A DNA stretch of 26,955 bases from Thermomucor indicae-seudaticae (GCA_000787465.1 JSYX01000102.1:1-26955); one strand, 5' to 3'; positions 9,326 to 20,500 are shown, numbered from the stretch's first letter. Program-made: numbers and translations. Notes: a model not told the origin generated them from the sequence alone.

Positions 9326-12308
9326 TTAGCAAGTGCAAGCAAATTTGCCCATGTAATAGCAAAGGACCATGGCAATAAAGACAAGCGCAAGTTGCTGCCC
9401 ATTAAATGCCAACTCATCCGATATGATAATGACGTTATTGTTCTAAAGCGAACAGATTAAGAAACGGTACCATTTCTCCTACGCCAAGGTTAAAAGACTT
9501 ACTTGATTATTATGTGGGACGAGGGTATAACCTTTTGGGACTTGCAGAGTACTTGAGATCGTGGACACATGAGAGAAGGAAGATGGTGACATGGGTACTG
9601 GGGTATCGGTTGTGGATGGGTCGTATCTTGCAGGTGTTTGGGTGATCGTGTCTGCTACTCTAGCAGGAGGCTTCTCCGTCGCTGGACTATCGTTGTCGTC
9701 GTCTTTCTGCGTCGGCGATATCGGTGATTCGGTTAGTGTTGCTGCTTCTACGGCAGCAGCAGCAGCAGCAGTCAGATGCACAACGACATGTTTGCCTTCC
9801 ATATCAGTACTGGTTGTATATATACGGACACTGCGATGGTCTGTCGTCATTTCGACTCTCGTCCCCTGAGTGGGTGACACCTTGACATCCAGCCCGCTTG
9901 GGTACACGGACTGATGAATCCGTATATCTGTGTACCAGCTATCCCGGCCTGAAGCTGATTTACGAGCACGGTAAGAGCTCGACGGCTCATGCTTTGCAAT
10001 AAAGGTCATCTGATATGTCCTCGTCTTAGTCTCGAAATTCTCATTTACGACTTTGCCGGCCACCCGCCGAATATAAGGCGGACATCCATGTTCCAGTACA
10101 TATTGACGCAAGCCTGAGATACATACAGCAGCTGTCTTGTCTGCCAATACTTGAAACGCATCATCCATACTCCATATCATCGTGACGTTCACAGACTGTA
10201 TCCGTCCTTTGCTGTCGACATTCGGCGAAAACACCCAGCCGTACAAACCCAGTTGTCCGGGAACACATAGTTCGCTTTCGTTTGGTGGCGGAATAGCGGC
10301 ATCGACGACACTGGTACTAGCGGTATAGATGACACCTCTCACTGGGTCGGTTTCTATGCTGGTAATAGCAGATATATCACAGCGATTTAATGAATGAGGG
10401 CTCCGGAGCGACCAGCAAACAAGATAATCTTTTTGACTGAATCTTTCTACTATCCGACCACTCTCAAAGTTCTTATCCCCTGAGCAGCTCATAGTTAGCT
10501 ATTTGCTCGCTCTGCATTTCCACATTTCGAGTACTTGCATATTTTGCGAGCTCCATAGCAATGTACCACTGAGCATAATTGTTCTGGTGACCAGCCGCCT
10601 TCGATGACGCTGTCCCCTCGGAAATACGGCCTTTTACCATCCTCCTTGCGACTGTAAACCGTAACACCATCTTCTTCGCATTCAGACAGCCAACCATCCA
10701 GTGTCGAGGACAACTGTTTGAGCAGACGTAAACTTTCTATCTTTTTGCTCTGATGGCGGTGTGAAGGATATAAGTGTCGAGAGGGGACCGCAGTCGTCGG
10801 CGGCGGCGAAGGTCTTGGAGGTGAAGCGGTCGTCGTTTCAGTGATCTTCACGTGGCTAGCTTCACTGCTGCTTTGATCTGTTGAATCCACGAGCGATCCA
10901 GACGAGTAAGCTATGTCCTGATGGGCAAACGTGATGCGTCTTTTTGTATTGTTTGGTGCTGTATCGGCAGATCCGTGCGACTGAGCTGATACTGGGCCAC
11001 ATAGAATAGAGCGATGTGATGAAACCGGAGACATATTACATGAGGAGGACACAAAACTGTTGGGGCTGGATGTTTTATGATTTTGCTGACTTCTAGGGAC
11101 TTGCTTAACAGCTGTATCTTCTCTAACCCGTTTTATTCTCTTATCCTCCTCACCTTTGGCCACGGGAAGTGCTCGCTGACAAAGGATCTGATAGCGTATT
11201 CGTTGTTTGGATCGACGGTCGAGTTGCGTGTTGCCGGCTATTCCTTACCATCAGGCTCTGTTGGGACGCCATTTTCTTGGCACGCATTCTGTCTGCCTTC
11301 CTTTGCAGGTAATCATTCACCAGAGCAATGACAAGAGGACGTCTTGCGAGTGACTTCTTTGCAAACCCCGTTACCCAGCCCTTCAGACTTTCTTGGATGA
11401 CGTACGTTACTTCGGTAGCTGGCGTTGGGCCACGAATGGGCTCAAGTACCCAACCTTGAAGCTAAAACACAATCAGACAAGAAATTACGATTTTGTGCAA
11501 CAGAACACCGGGCTGTTTTTACCTTGATGTGTGCACGGACTCTTCCAGGAACACGCGGCGCACGTGGCGATTCGACACTTGTACACGCGAAAATGATGGA
11601 ACCGTCCTGACCACACTCAATCTTTTCGATTAAGACTGTATCCCGCGGCCTGTCACTAATGTTAGTTTTTATCGCCCCAACCAAGACTTTGCCACAAGAC
11701 TCACTTGGATGTTGCTGTTGGTTTGGATACTTCGTATGTGAGCGACGTGGTTTCATTGAGATTCTCGATAAGGCTTCCATCTTCGTAACTAATAGCAGTT
11801 TTGTTCGGTCAATAATATCACCTGCGTTTCGTTATTGCTGGACCTACTTTTCGTCCCACAGCTTACGCATCCCAATCACGTAAAAGACAGACTGAGGGGA
11901 AAAGCCATGGATCACCGCTTGTCCCTTGAAAATGGGCGTTTTATCATCCCTGTTGATGCCATTCTTCATGTGGACAACAACGCCGCTTTTATGCTTCAGG
12001 GCCTTTTTCCATCCGTCTTCGGCAACGACCTGTTTTAACGTGGACAGCGCATTTTCAGCCTGGTGAATATGATAAGCGGGGGACGTCAGCATAGGATCGA
12101 TAAAGCCGCCGGATGATGGCTGAGAAGACCGTGACAGCAGCAGGGACGAAAGCATGCCTCCTGCAAAAGAACTATGACCATCTTCGTCATCGCTAAATAT
12201 CGTATTATTATTGTGTCTGGTGTGCTGTTGCTGCTTCAGGTACGCCTTGTCGTGTGGATCGTCCCATTCCGTCTCTTGCTGACTCATGCTTGGTAACGTT
12301 AACTTCAT
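9326..12308 (-). CDS. Double START-domain lipid-transfer protein with C-terminal membrane anchor
   Basis: Exons on the minus strand: 12308-11848, 11788-11705, 11655-11523, 11461-11154, 11092-10539, 10479-9503 and 9442-9326, giving 2634 nt and 877 residues. START 1 (about residues 83-290) runs LKQVVAEDGWKKAL, MRKLWDENYEDGSLIENLNE, DTVLIEKIECGQDGS and RVPGRVRAHIKLQGWVLEP. A Ser/Pro/Thr-rich linker follows. START 2 (about 449-670) runs LLKQLSSTLDGWL, GARKIWDKNFESGRIVERFS and QLGLYGWVFSP. The last exon, joined through a GTAAGT..TTTAG intron, encodes a hydrophobic helix (QLALVFIAMVLCYYMG) at about 854-873 and ends in CTC. START domains bind lipids in a hydrophobic pocket; the tail suggests anchoring in a membrane and transfer at a contact site (inference). 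Intron 5 (10538-10480) is GC-AG; it is needed to make the Trp-Asp of START 2. A GCA repeat encodes an Ala run. The ligand cannot be told from the sequence. Confidence 0.85.
9753..9770. repeat. GCA trinucleotide microsatellite
   Basis: Six GCA units encode the alanine run in the C-terminal part of the double-START protein (minus strand). Confidence 0.8.
10480..10538 (-). other. GC-AG intron within START domain 2
   Basis: The donor is T|GCAAGT and the acceptor is CTCAG|GG, 59 nt, with a GCTAAC branch site about 15 nt from the acceptor. The only nearby GT donor (four bases inside) gives a stop codon straight after the junction. Using GC restores GARKIWDKNFESG, the conserved START core. Confidence 0.85.
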
Positions 12309-12704
12309 GCTGAATGAGTTAACAGTAGCCCCTTCGCTACCGAGCCTCGAGCGTTACTGTTCCTGGCAGCTAGAATAACCTCACACAAGAGGAAAAAATG
12401 ACAGATTCAAAAGACGTAATGGTAATCCCGGGTGGCAAGAAAACAGAGAAAAAAGAAAAGTTGCACACGAATTTGGCAAAGTGCCTCGTTGTGCTACGGT
12501 GCTGCGATCTCCCTATCCCAACAATTCGGTGTTGGCAAAACTCAATTGATGCCTTGCATTATTTACAGTTAGGAGGAATATAATAATATATACAAATGAT
12601 AAGGTGCATTTCATCTAATGCTCTTGTATTACAGGTTTTATAATAATTTCTGCGCATATAGAATAATCAGTCCGGAGACAAAGGACATTTTTGACAAGGG
12701 CAAA
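12309..12704. other. Intergenic: double-START promoter and Zn2Cys6 3' flank
   Basis: Both neighbours are read leftward. The part nearer 12600 is A/T-rich, as expected of a terminator/3'-UTR region. No gene was recognised. Confidence 0.5.
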
Positions 12705-14838
12705 TCAGAGGAAGAAATGCAGTCTTCTGTCCGAGTCTTGATTCTCCATTAAGCGCAGGCCAGTGTCCACATCTTGCTCGATAAGCCCAACAAGTGTCTT
12801 GGTCAATTCAAAATCATACTTGTATGATATTGAAGATTTTGCGATTTCCACAGACAGTTCCAAACATCGTTGTGCCATTGGCCGGGCTGAAGCATAACGG
12901 TTGAACACCTTCAAATAGACACAGTTGGCAAAAACGAACCCTACCAGTGGTGTTATGCAGTCCTGTGCTTGAGTCCTCAAGGCTCGCGTGATGAACTGGG
13001 CTGATTCCAAGCAGACTCGAAAGGCATGCTCAGTAGTATTGAAAGCGCACGGATTCGGTACTCGTTCCGGTGAAAGAAGTGGATAATGCACGAGGATATT
13101 GTTGATGCAGTACTGCACGTGCACTTGCAGAATGCACGATCGGGCAAAAGCTTCCATGTCCGTTATGTAACAATTGCCTGTATTGGTCTTTTCGGTCTCC
13201 AATGGCTTGGTAAAATCGCATTGCTGCCATATCGTTGGTAAATTCACGTAAAAGTCTAGCAATTCACGACGTAGAGACGCTAGAGACTCGGCCAGGCCGT
13301 CTTGTGGTGCTGCCTCAAGGCAAGCCATCACTTTATCCCGGTGTAGCTGCAGACGGATCAAATAAGCCCATGTGCTCTGGACATAGTACTTAACCAGATT
13401 TCCTCGTTTTGGCTTCAGTGGTGCCGTGGGCGGTTCAGCAAATGTTGGGTAGAATTGAGAAGGGGTAACAGAAGCAGTCGTTCTGCCTTGAAGCACTTTG
13501 CACCAAACGTTAAAATAATAGAGAGACCAAATAAGCATATTCTCGTGCACAGTCAAGGTGCGGCCTTGTTCATAAAGTCCAAGGTCTTGCGCCATGGTGT
13601 ACGTGATCCACTCGTATATATGAATGACGCTGGAATATCCGTTTTGATAGCTGCAATAGGACAGCAAAAGCGCAGCCTGGCAAACGTCCATGGACGGCTC
13701 ATCGAAGCATTCGGCCAATAGTTCACGTCCCCCAAAACAATAGGCTAAAGATAGGGCTTTACCCATGTTGTAATTCGGCGATTCGTACGCTGGTCGCTTT
13801 GTCCACACATGTAGTTGGAATGCGTTTCGCGCAGCCATAGCGCAGATGGCATAAACAAGCACCTTTGCTGGGCGCTTTGTAATATCCGGGTTGCGGTATC
13901 GAGCCATAAACTCGTCAGTATCAATGATCGGTAGTCGTATAGCAGAACAACAGGGTGTCCGACAATACAGATCCACTAACTCATCAGTAAGTTCTTTTGT
14001 AATATCGAGGGGATAGTTTTGTGGCAGTCGATGCTTAGGGAGGGACCAAGCATCCCAAATCGTGCCAAAAGGAAACTGTTTCTTAGCGGCCTGGACTTGT
14101 TGTCGATGGTCGCCTTTACCATCCCGACTGTCAGATGTAGATCTAAACTGTGCAATAAAATCCAGTAGTCCATTGTATGACAGAAACTGCGTTTCGATAG
14201 CTAGTCCATCCAGACCGGAAGTAATCTTCCAAGAGTAGGCTGGTTGTTGGAGACGCTTTGCTGCTATTGGCGGATGCATGACTGCAGTTTCAATGCTACG
14301 TTGCCACTGGTCCATGATTCGATTCAGCGTCAAGACGACTTCAGACATGTCCTTGGCTCTCGGTTCTGTCTTGCTATAATCACAGTTGTATGAATTAGAC
14401 TTGCAGCGGGTGCATTGTGGAAGACGAAAATCGCAGTCTTGCAGGTCCTTGTGGCATTTGCGACACGGGTACTTCGAATAATTGCTTAGGGACACCATCC
14501 CTGATATCATATTAGCCGAACCGTTCACTTGTCTAATGAACTTTGTCAGCCAGGTTTCAAACAGCTTGATCCTGTCAGCCAGTTTATTCGTAGAGTCTTG
14601 CAATTGCTTGAGTGACGGCGCTGCTTCCGGATATGTGCACCTGAAGCCTCGTCGCTGACACTTTGAACAAGCCGGTCTTCTTCGGTCGCAAGCATGTCTG
14701 ATATAGCTGATATATCAGTACTTTCATAGTAAAACCATATAAAGGTAGGTGGGCTTGCCTGAATCCCCGGCAACGAAAGCACGCTGTCTTGAAGTTATTG
14801 TCGCTAAGGGGTTTACCCTGCTTGGCTTCATTGGCCAT
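12705..14838 (-). CDS. Fungal transcription factor with two tandem Zn2Cys6 clusters
   Basis: Exons: 14838-14759 and 14697-12705, giving 2073 nt and 690 residues. The joined reading gives cluster 1 with Cys at 20, 23, 30, 37, 40 and 47 (CFRCRGFRHAC, DRRRPACSKC, QRRGFRC), an exact C-x2-C-x6-C-x6-C-x2-C-x6-C. A short coiled coil follows (about 55-85). Cluster 2 has Cys at 105, 108, 115, 122, 125 and 132 with identical spacing (CRKCHKDLQDC, DFRLPQCTRC, KSNSYNC). The middle, about residues 240-420, has the character of the fungal-specific regulatory domain (Fungal_trans; for example LVYAICAMAARNAF and YEWITYTMAQDLGLYEQ). It should act in the nucleus as a sequence-specific regulator; targets are unknown. 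One Zn2Cys6 domain per protein is usual, so two with perfect spacing is unusual. The intron between cluster-1 Cys 2 and Cys 3 is GC-AG. The ATG at 14838 gives the typical short N-terminus before the first cluster. Confidence 0.9.
14698..14758 (-). other. GC-AG intron within the first Zn2Cys6 cluster
   Basis: The donor is TTCAG|GCAAGC and the acceptor is TATATCAG|A, 61 nt, with a CTGAT-like branch site. No nearby GT donor keeps the reading frame and the cysteine spacing, whereas this splice gives exact Zn2Cys6 spacing. Confidence 0.85.
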
Positions 14839-15904
14839 GAATCGATGTTAAACGATCAGTCAGTTCCCTTCTGATGTAGGAACTTGTCCAGAATTTCTCA
14901 AGATCAGCGTAATCGGGAAAGCAATAACAAAAGGCGATCTTCGTCTGTCTTTCGGCAGATCTTTAAGCCTTTTGCGGCAGAAAGATTCCGCCTGCACACC
15001 CTTAACTGTTTATGACCTCGATCATTAACTGTTTGGTTCTATCGATATAGTAGCAGGTTTTTCAGGACCGGTTTATGACTGTACGGTCACCACAGGATGG
15101 GACAAACTGCTTTAACGGCAGCACGGCACATCTCGACGCAGATAAATCATACGCTTGTTGCAGCAGCTTCGGTAAACGATACTGATTATATAAGTTCTCA
15201 TGCATGCATTTGGAATATGGGAATTTAACTGTACGCAGACAAGCTACTACGAGACTGTTACAAGGAAGCATTCGATGATTTCCTCCATTGTCGGAGAGCA
15301 AGAGCAAAAGCAAGAGGAAGACAAAACACTGCTGTTGGAACAAGTCGGGTCTGCGTTTCGGTTTACAACCCTTCATTAAGTGTATATATTGATAGCAAAC
15401 AAAAGAGTTTGTTCATTCCAGCTTTCGGCAAGCTTTTCTTGCTCTTCTCTGGGTAGCAGAGTACTCTCCAGCTTCGCGAATGGACTGTCGTTCTCAGCTA
15501 ATGTTTCAGCGCAAGGTAATTGTTAAGACTTCTTATCGCCTGCTTGAGATTTCCCACAAGAGGACTGCCTAATAACCTTTCCCACAAACTTCTTCTTAAT
15601 ACAGCTTCTCCTCTTCGCTTCTGCCAAGAGCAAGACTTTTTCGCTTCCCAAATCGTCGTCAAGTCCAAAGCATACTTGAGACGTGGTCTCCTAGCTTTAG
15701 CTTTTCCGTTGTATCTCAGTGTAAAGTGTACTCATTGTAGCGGTGGAACATTCAGCTGCAGAAGGGTCGACGTTGTCCGTGGCGAAAACAAGAGTAAAAG
15801 CTGAAGAGGCTCAGTGCCTGAGCAGCAATTTAAGCCCAGCCGACTGTAAACAGAAAATCTCTCCACCTTTTCAAAGCATACATCAGCGCACAAGATTGCT
15901 GTCA
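14839..15904. other. Divergent intergenic region (Zn2Cys6 factor / bL36m)
   Basis: This holds the promoters of both flanking genes. TTAACTGTTT occurs twice (15002-15011 and 15026-15035) as a direct repeat near the factor gene. A 104-residue minus-strand frame (15062-15376) with a leucine run has no family resemblance and was not called. Pyrimidine-rich stretches near 15420-15650 may belong to the leader of the bL36m transcript; a GTAATT donor-like site at about 15515 could start a 5'-UTR intron. Confidence 0.4.
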
Positions 15905-16123
15905 ATGTCGCTATTATCAAAGATCTCTACAACGTTCTTCCAGTCCGTACGCCAGCAACCTGCAGCTACGGCCGCTCAATCGGCGACTTTGCAATTAGTA
16001 CGTACGATGAAAGTTCGATCGTCAGTCAAGAAGCTCTGTGATGGTTGCACGACCGTTCGGCGACGAGGAAAACTCTACGTCGTATGCAGCAAGAACAAGA
16101 AACACAAGCAGCGCCAAGGCTAA
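15905..16123 (+). CDS. Mitochondrial large-subunit ribosomal protein bL36m
   Basis: The protein has 72 residues. The C-terminal 38 residues begin [20 protein letters not shown] and end NKKHKQRQG, the diagnostic bL36 fold. The zinc ligands are C-x2-C-x12-C-x5-H, one residue longer before the His than the bacterial form. The first 34 residues ([18 protein letters not shown]..) are rich in Ser, Thr, Gln and Ala with few acids, as in a mitochondrial targeting sequence. The ATG at 15905 was chosen because it starts this presequence; the frame stays open upstream to 15743 but that part lacks such character. It is the counterpart of yeast RTC6 and human MRPL36. It is predicted to be single-exon in the coding part. 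Confidence 0.92.
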   Translation: MSLLSKISTTFFQSVRQQPAATAAQSATLQLVRTMKVRSSVKKLCDGCTTVRRRGKLYVVCSKNKKHKQRQG

Positions 16124-17297
16124 AAGGGGGCAGATAAGCAACATCCTTTTCTGTCCGATGTTACTTTTATCTATTATTGTAATTCTTCACGCGTCGATAT
16201 CGAATATTCTACGTTCACTTGGCTTGATGCCCCTCTCGTGCAATATTTTACTGATGACCGTCTAATCGATGTAAACCAGAGACGCCGTCTGAGAAAAACT
16301 CATGGATGAAGGAACATGTAAATAGAAAGAAAGTTCATTCATGGTATATGCGACATGTTATACAATGATGGTTGTTTTCAAGTGAAGGGAAGATAGACAA
16401 AAAGAGCGTCCGGAAAGGACAATGACTGATCTGATCTCGCGACAAGTGCTGTCTACGAAGAACCAGTTTTGCATCCAAAGGTCACCCAAAAGATGCAAGA
16501 CACGGTCGAAAATTCACCCAGACTGGTCCTTTTGCTTAGTTGCAGGAACACAAACTTGGAATTCCAAGTACGAGTATTACCTGCTGCTCAGCGCCATGTC
16601 GTGAAGGCAAAACTTGCTTTTATTGCAAACAGAAAGGGAAAGCATGAGAGACTCCCCATTACAAGCGCTCTTCGTTCGCTTCGCTGAAGGGAGCTAACCA
16701 TATCCAGACCCACCCCAACCTCGCTGTAGCCGAGCGTACTTTAACAAGCAGAGAATCACAGGACAGGCCTCCTGGCCTCCTGGCTCCTGGGCTCTGTGGA
16801 CTGCAGTCCAGTCCTATGGACTCCAGTCCAAGTCCGGACTTCTTGGTAGGGTTCGGAACCGACCCGCAGGTCATGACCATGACCTGAACCTGACCCTGAC
16901 CCGTGCTCTGACCCGTCCGCCTTTGACCCACCAGGTCCACCCGTTCGACCCTGACCAGAGGTTGACCCCTGCATGGAGCCGATCTGGCCTGTTGGCCCAT
17001 CCATACATCAACAACGCATCCCACTGGAAAAACCGTAAATTTTTACCTTGTATTTTATCACCTTGTACCCAAGGGTAATTAATACCTTAGTAGAACGCGA
17101 CGAAATCCATAGTAGTGATGAACATGCAGGAAATTGGACCAAAAATCACAGATCATCGCCAGAGATCTACTCGCTTCTTTTTCTCTTAAACCGTGTCTGG
17201 TCCACAATTTGATGTATGTCTCACAGTTTATCATGTACAGGACAACAGACAAAGAGTACGAAATGCTCTATTACATTACACAAATGAAGATAAAGAC
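16124..17297. other. Intergenic between convergent genes, with a G/C-rich low-complexity tract
   Basis: This holds the 3' flanks of bL36m and of the small membrane protein. At about 16757-16985 it contains degenerate CCTGGCTCC-, CAGTCC- and TGACCC-type repeats (listed separately). No gene was recognised. Confidence 0.5.
16757..16985. repeat. Low-complexity degenerate short repeat tract
   Basis: The sequence is composed of imperfect units: TCCTGGC first, then CAGTCC/TGGACT palindromic pieces, then TGACC/TGACCCTGA units up to about 16970. Base composition and periodicity differ sharply from the flanks. Minus-strand frames through it give only Gly/Ser/His-rich low-complexity peptides with no support as a protein. 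Confidence 0.7.
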
Positions 17298-17540
17298 TTA
17301 GTTCTTGTTTTGTTGATGTTGCAGTTTTTCAAGAATCGCCTCGCGTTCTTCCAAAAGGGTTTCGCGTTGTCGCCTTAAGTGTTCAATACGTTCCTCTACC
17401 GACTGTTGTTCCAATTGGCTGGCCATGGCTCTAGCATCGCGGTTCTCTCGAAGTTGGATGCCGTAAAAGTAACCGAAAGGTACAATCAAGACAGCGAGCG
17501 TTGGAATGAGATTTCGTTTTAACTTTTCAATTACGGGCAT
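17298..17540 (-). CDS. Small single-pass membrane protein with C-terminal coiled coil
   Basis: The protein has 80 residues. A basic N-terminus (MPVIEKLKRN) leads into a hydrophobic helix at about 11-29 (LIPTLAVLIVPFGYFYGIQL) and then a highly charged heptad-like helix to the end (VEERIEHLRRQRETLLEERE). The layout resembles small mitochondrial inner-membrane assembly factors such as PET117, but I do not recognise a specific family, so no symbol is given. It is an intact single exon, and its ATG lies only 37 nt downstream of the stop of the giant gene on the same strand. In-frame fusion by splicing was considered but the phases do not match. Confidence 0.7.
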   Translation of the reverse strand: MPVIEKLKRNLIPTLAVLIVPFGYFYGIQLRENRDARAMASQLEQQSVEERIEHLRRQRETLLEEREAILEKLQHQQNKN

Positions 17541-17577
17541 TTGAATAAATATCGAAAGAAGGAGTTTTGCGGAGTAA

Positions 17578-20500
17578 CTAACTAATGGCGGATAAAAGTG
17601 CTCGGCTGCTGCCTTGGAGAGTTAATGTATCAGCTTGTAAACGCATTATACCACGAAGCTCTAGAAGCAGGTGGTCTATAAGAGTCGGAACTGGAACCTG
17701 TACTGGGGGGGTATCGAACATCCTTCGCACTTGTATCGCTTGTTCTCTAAATTCTACAAGAGACACAAACTGGGTGGTATTTGTGGGATCATATGCTTCG
17801 TCATACTTTTCAGAAAGCTATATAATAGCTACTGCTTAGCATGATGATTAAGCAAAAAAGGACTTCGCTCAAATAATAACAGTACCTGTTCCAAAAGTGC
17901 ATCCAAAAGACTACTCCAGTCGTAACTGTACACACTAACAATGCCACTTCGACAAGCGAAAAGATGTTGCAACAATGAAAGAAACAGGTTCCAAATGGGT
18001 AATCCAGTGTTGCCAGCCTAAAAGAATGGGACAACATGAGTATATAAATTTAATACTATAGACTATCGCATCTTCTAGTACACATACCACTGCTAATTTC
18101 TTGGGATCGACACGCTCAAGTAGCCTGAATATGGCTGGCCAAACTGACATCCAAAAGGTCGGTTTAGAAGAGGCCAAGGTCGGGTCGGGTGCCAATCGTG
18201 CTTCGCTCTGCGAAACCAAGAGTGCCCAGGTCTTCAGAACCAAGAACGATAAAAGCATGGATTCTCCTGTAGCGCTATATAGAAAGTTTGGATCTGGCGA
18301 ATTGATCTCTGCAGCAAGCGTATGGAAAGTCTGTACGAGAAGTTCCATGATAATATCCTCGGTGTTCATCAGGCCTTGCAATAATATACTCGAGTCTTCG
18401 CGGAGTGCTCCTAGTAAGTACCAGGAAAACAGTCGTAAGCAATGCCTTGTCTCGTTCAACTAGAAGTAAAAAGGCCATCAATAATTTGTTGGTATACAAG
18501 AAATCGCCGTTCTTCAGTAACTAACCTTCTGCAACCGTACAATGCGGGAAATGTTGTCTTCATTTTCGAGACATAGTGTCACTAAAAGTTTGGATATTGT
18601 ATTGTAGGTCTTAAACTCCTTTTTCGTAAAGACCTGTGATGCTGGAGGTGACTTTAGAAAGTATACGAGAGGCTCCAAAAGATCGGGTAAACTGCTTTGG
18701 AAGTAAGGTGCTCGTCGTCGTTGGCCTAATTTGATGCCGCCCGGTAAAGTATTTTCAATAGCTTCAAACCAGTCGACGTGCTCAGGTCTGCTATCCCAGA
18801 GCATCACCTATAATTAGCACATGGTCAGCAACAAGGACGAGACGCCGCCTCCTTCCAAAATGCCGAAAGTCTCACCTCCAGTAAAACAAGCAACGTGTCT
18901 TTGTGCACCCGATTCCTGGAGCTCAATCCGGCTTTAACTTCTTCCAAGACAGTGTCAGCAAACACATTATTCGGTGGGGCGCCCGGTAGCATGCTTATGG
19001 ACGAATAGGCTGCGAGCAATTTAACTATGCTTTCCGGATGAACCGTACAATTCTGCAAGGCGTGCTTAAATACTAGTTGCACCGCCGGAAGAAGTATCTA
19101 TCAAGACACAGCGTCAAAAACTACTGCCATCCTTAAAGGGGAATAAATACTGACACCAAAATGATACGGATGCGATTTTACAAAGATAGCAGACATTGTC
19201 AAAACCGGATTGATGTCCCAATCAGATCGGCGCCAACCCATTGTGTGCTTACAGAGTGTACTAAGGAATATTGCATAATCTGAGGCAAACAACGAGGATT
19301 CAGCAGACTGCTCAGGTGTAGTTGCATAATTTCAGGCCAACTTACCGCTCAAGATAAGCTCCGAATATGGATGAGAGTGAACTGTCTCAACATATCGACA
19401 CATGTTATAGAGCACTGTAGAAAATGCATCTCTCTCCATTTGTTGATTCATCAGTTTATCCAGGACGTCACGGACGGGTTGATCTCGTAGATACACAATG
19501 TGGTTGGTATCTTCGTCAGGCACAATATCCTCTGGGTCGATCACTGTACGCAAGACGAAAAAGAGATCAACGTCACGGCTATTGTTGTCGTCCGACACTG
19601 TTTGATTCTGTCGTAATCCATCAGTTAGATAAGATATCTAAAGAATGCGTACGCAGCGAAGCTATACTGTTTTACCTTGAACATCAAGACGAACAGACCC
19701 GCAACAGCAAAGCGTAAAAATGCTGCCTTGAGGAACTCCTTTGCTTTTAGAAACACAGGATCGCCTTTTTGCGACCCAATCCTAGTCATCAATTTGCCAA
19801 GAGCCATGATCTGTTTCGATAGCACCATCGCCGTCAAGTGATCGGATCGTTTTAAAAGACATTTTAGTATTTCAAGGATTAGCAGCTTGTTTTCTTCGCT
19901 AATCTCCTTGGTCAAGAGGTCAATAATCTGCTTCATGCTACTGACGACGCTATACTCGTAAGTCCGATCCAGTATGTTGTGCTGCCACATCGATTATTAC
20001 AGAGCTCTTAGCGTGCTTTGCGCACACGTTTTACTCACCTTGTACACGACTATCAATACAGTCTCCAACCAGTTCCTCAGCAACAAATGGCTCATCTTTG
20101 TAAAGTCGATACCGGAGTTGAACATCTTCAAAACCACATCAATAAAGTGAACACCGGGACTACTGTTCTCTGTTAGCTCCAAGCGGTTGCGTTCAAGCAC
20201 TTCAGAAGCCATGGCAGCCACTGTTTCTGCAGGCAGCGGTGCAAAACTATCCATGACTTTTTTAAGTCCCCGAGAACAGGATATCATGCATGCAGACTGT
20301 AAAGGATCGTCAGGTTCAAATGACAGATTATCGAATGAAACGACCCACTCGCCAGCTGTAGAGTATCGCTGGCAGTTTTGGAATCCTATCATGCTGACAA
20401 GTATGAATTTAAGCCGTGATACCTGGGCCGTGTCTATCGCCAAATGGTTACTAAGCATTTGAAGAGCCAAAGCCATCATCAAGACTTTGGCATTTTCGGA

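Noticed and set aside
9479..9502. Stop at 9479 as the end of the double-START protein
   Set aside because: CAA|GTAAGT at 9502 is a strong donor, and an in-phase TTTAG acceptor leads to an exon with a clean membrane helix; the unspliced ending is the less likely reading.
15062..15376. 104-residue minus-strand frame with a leucine run
   Set aside because: The Leu run comes from a short repetitive AG-rich stretch; the rest has no recognisable character and no splice context.
15743..15904. N-terminal extension of bL36m in the same open frame
   Set aside because: It would put 54 residues without targeting character before a good mitochondrial presequence; the ATG at 15905 fits better.
16659..17024. 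Minus-strand Gly/Ser/Gln-rich frames
   Set aside because: They are produced by the low-complexity DNA tract; several frames are open at once, which is typical of such repeats.
17298..17577. Fusion of the 80-residue protein to the giant gene through a GTTAGT donor near the stop
   Set aside because: The donor phase does not match any acceptor in the small frame, and the small frame has its own good ATG.
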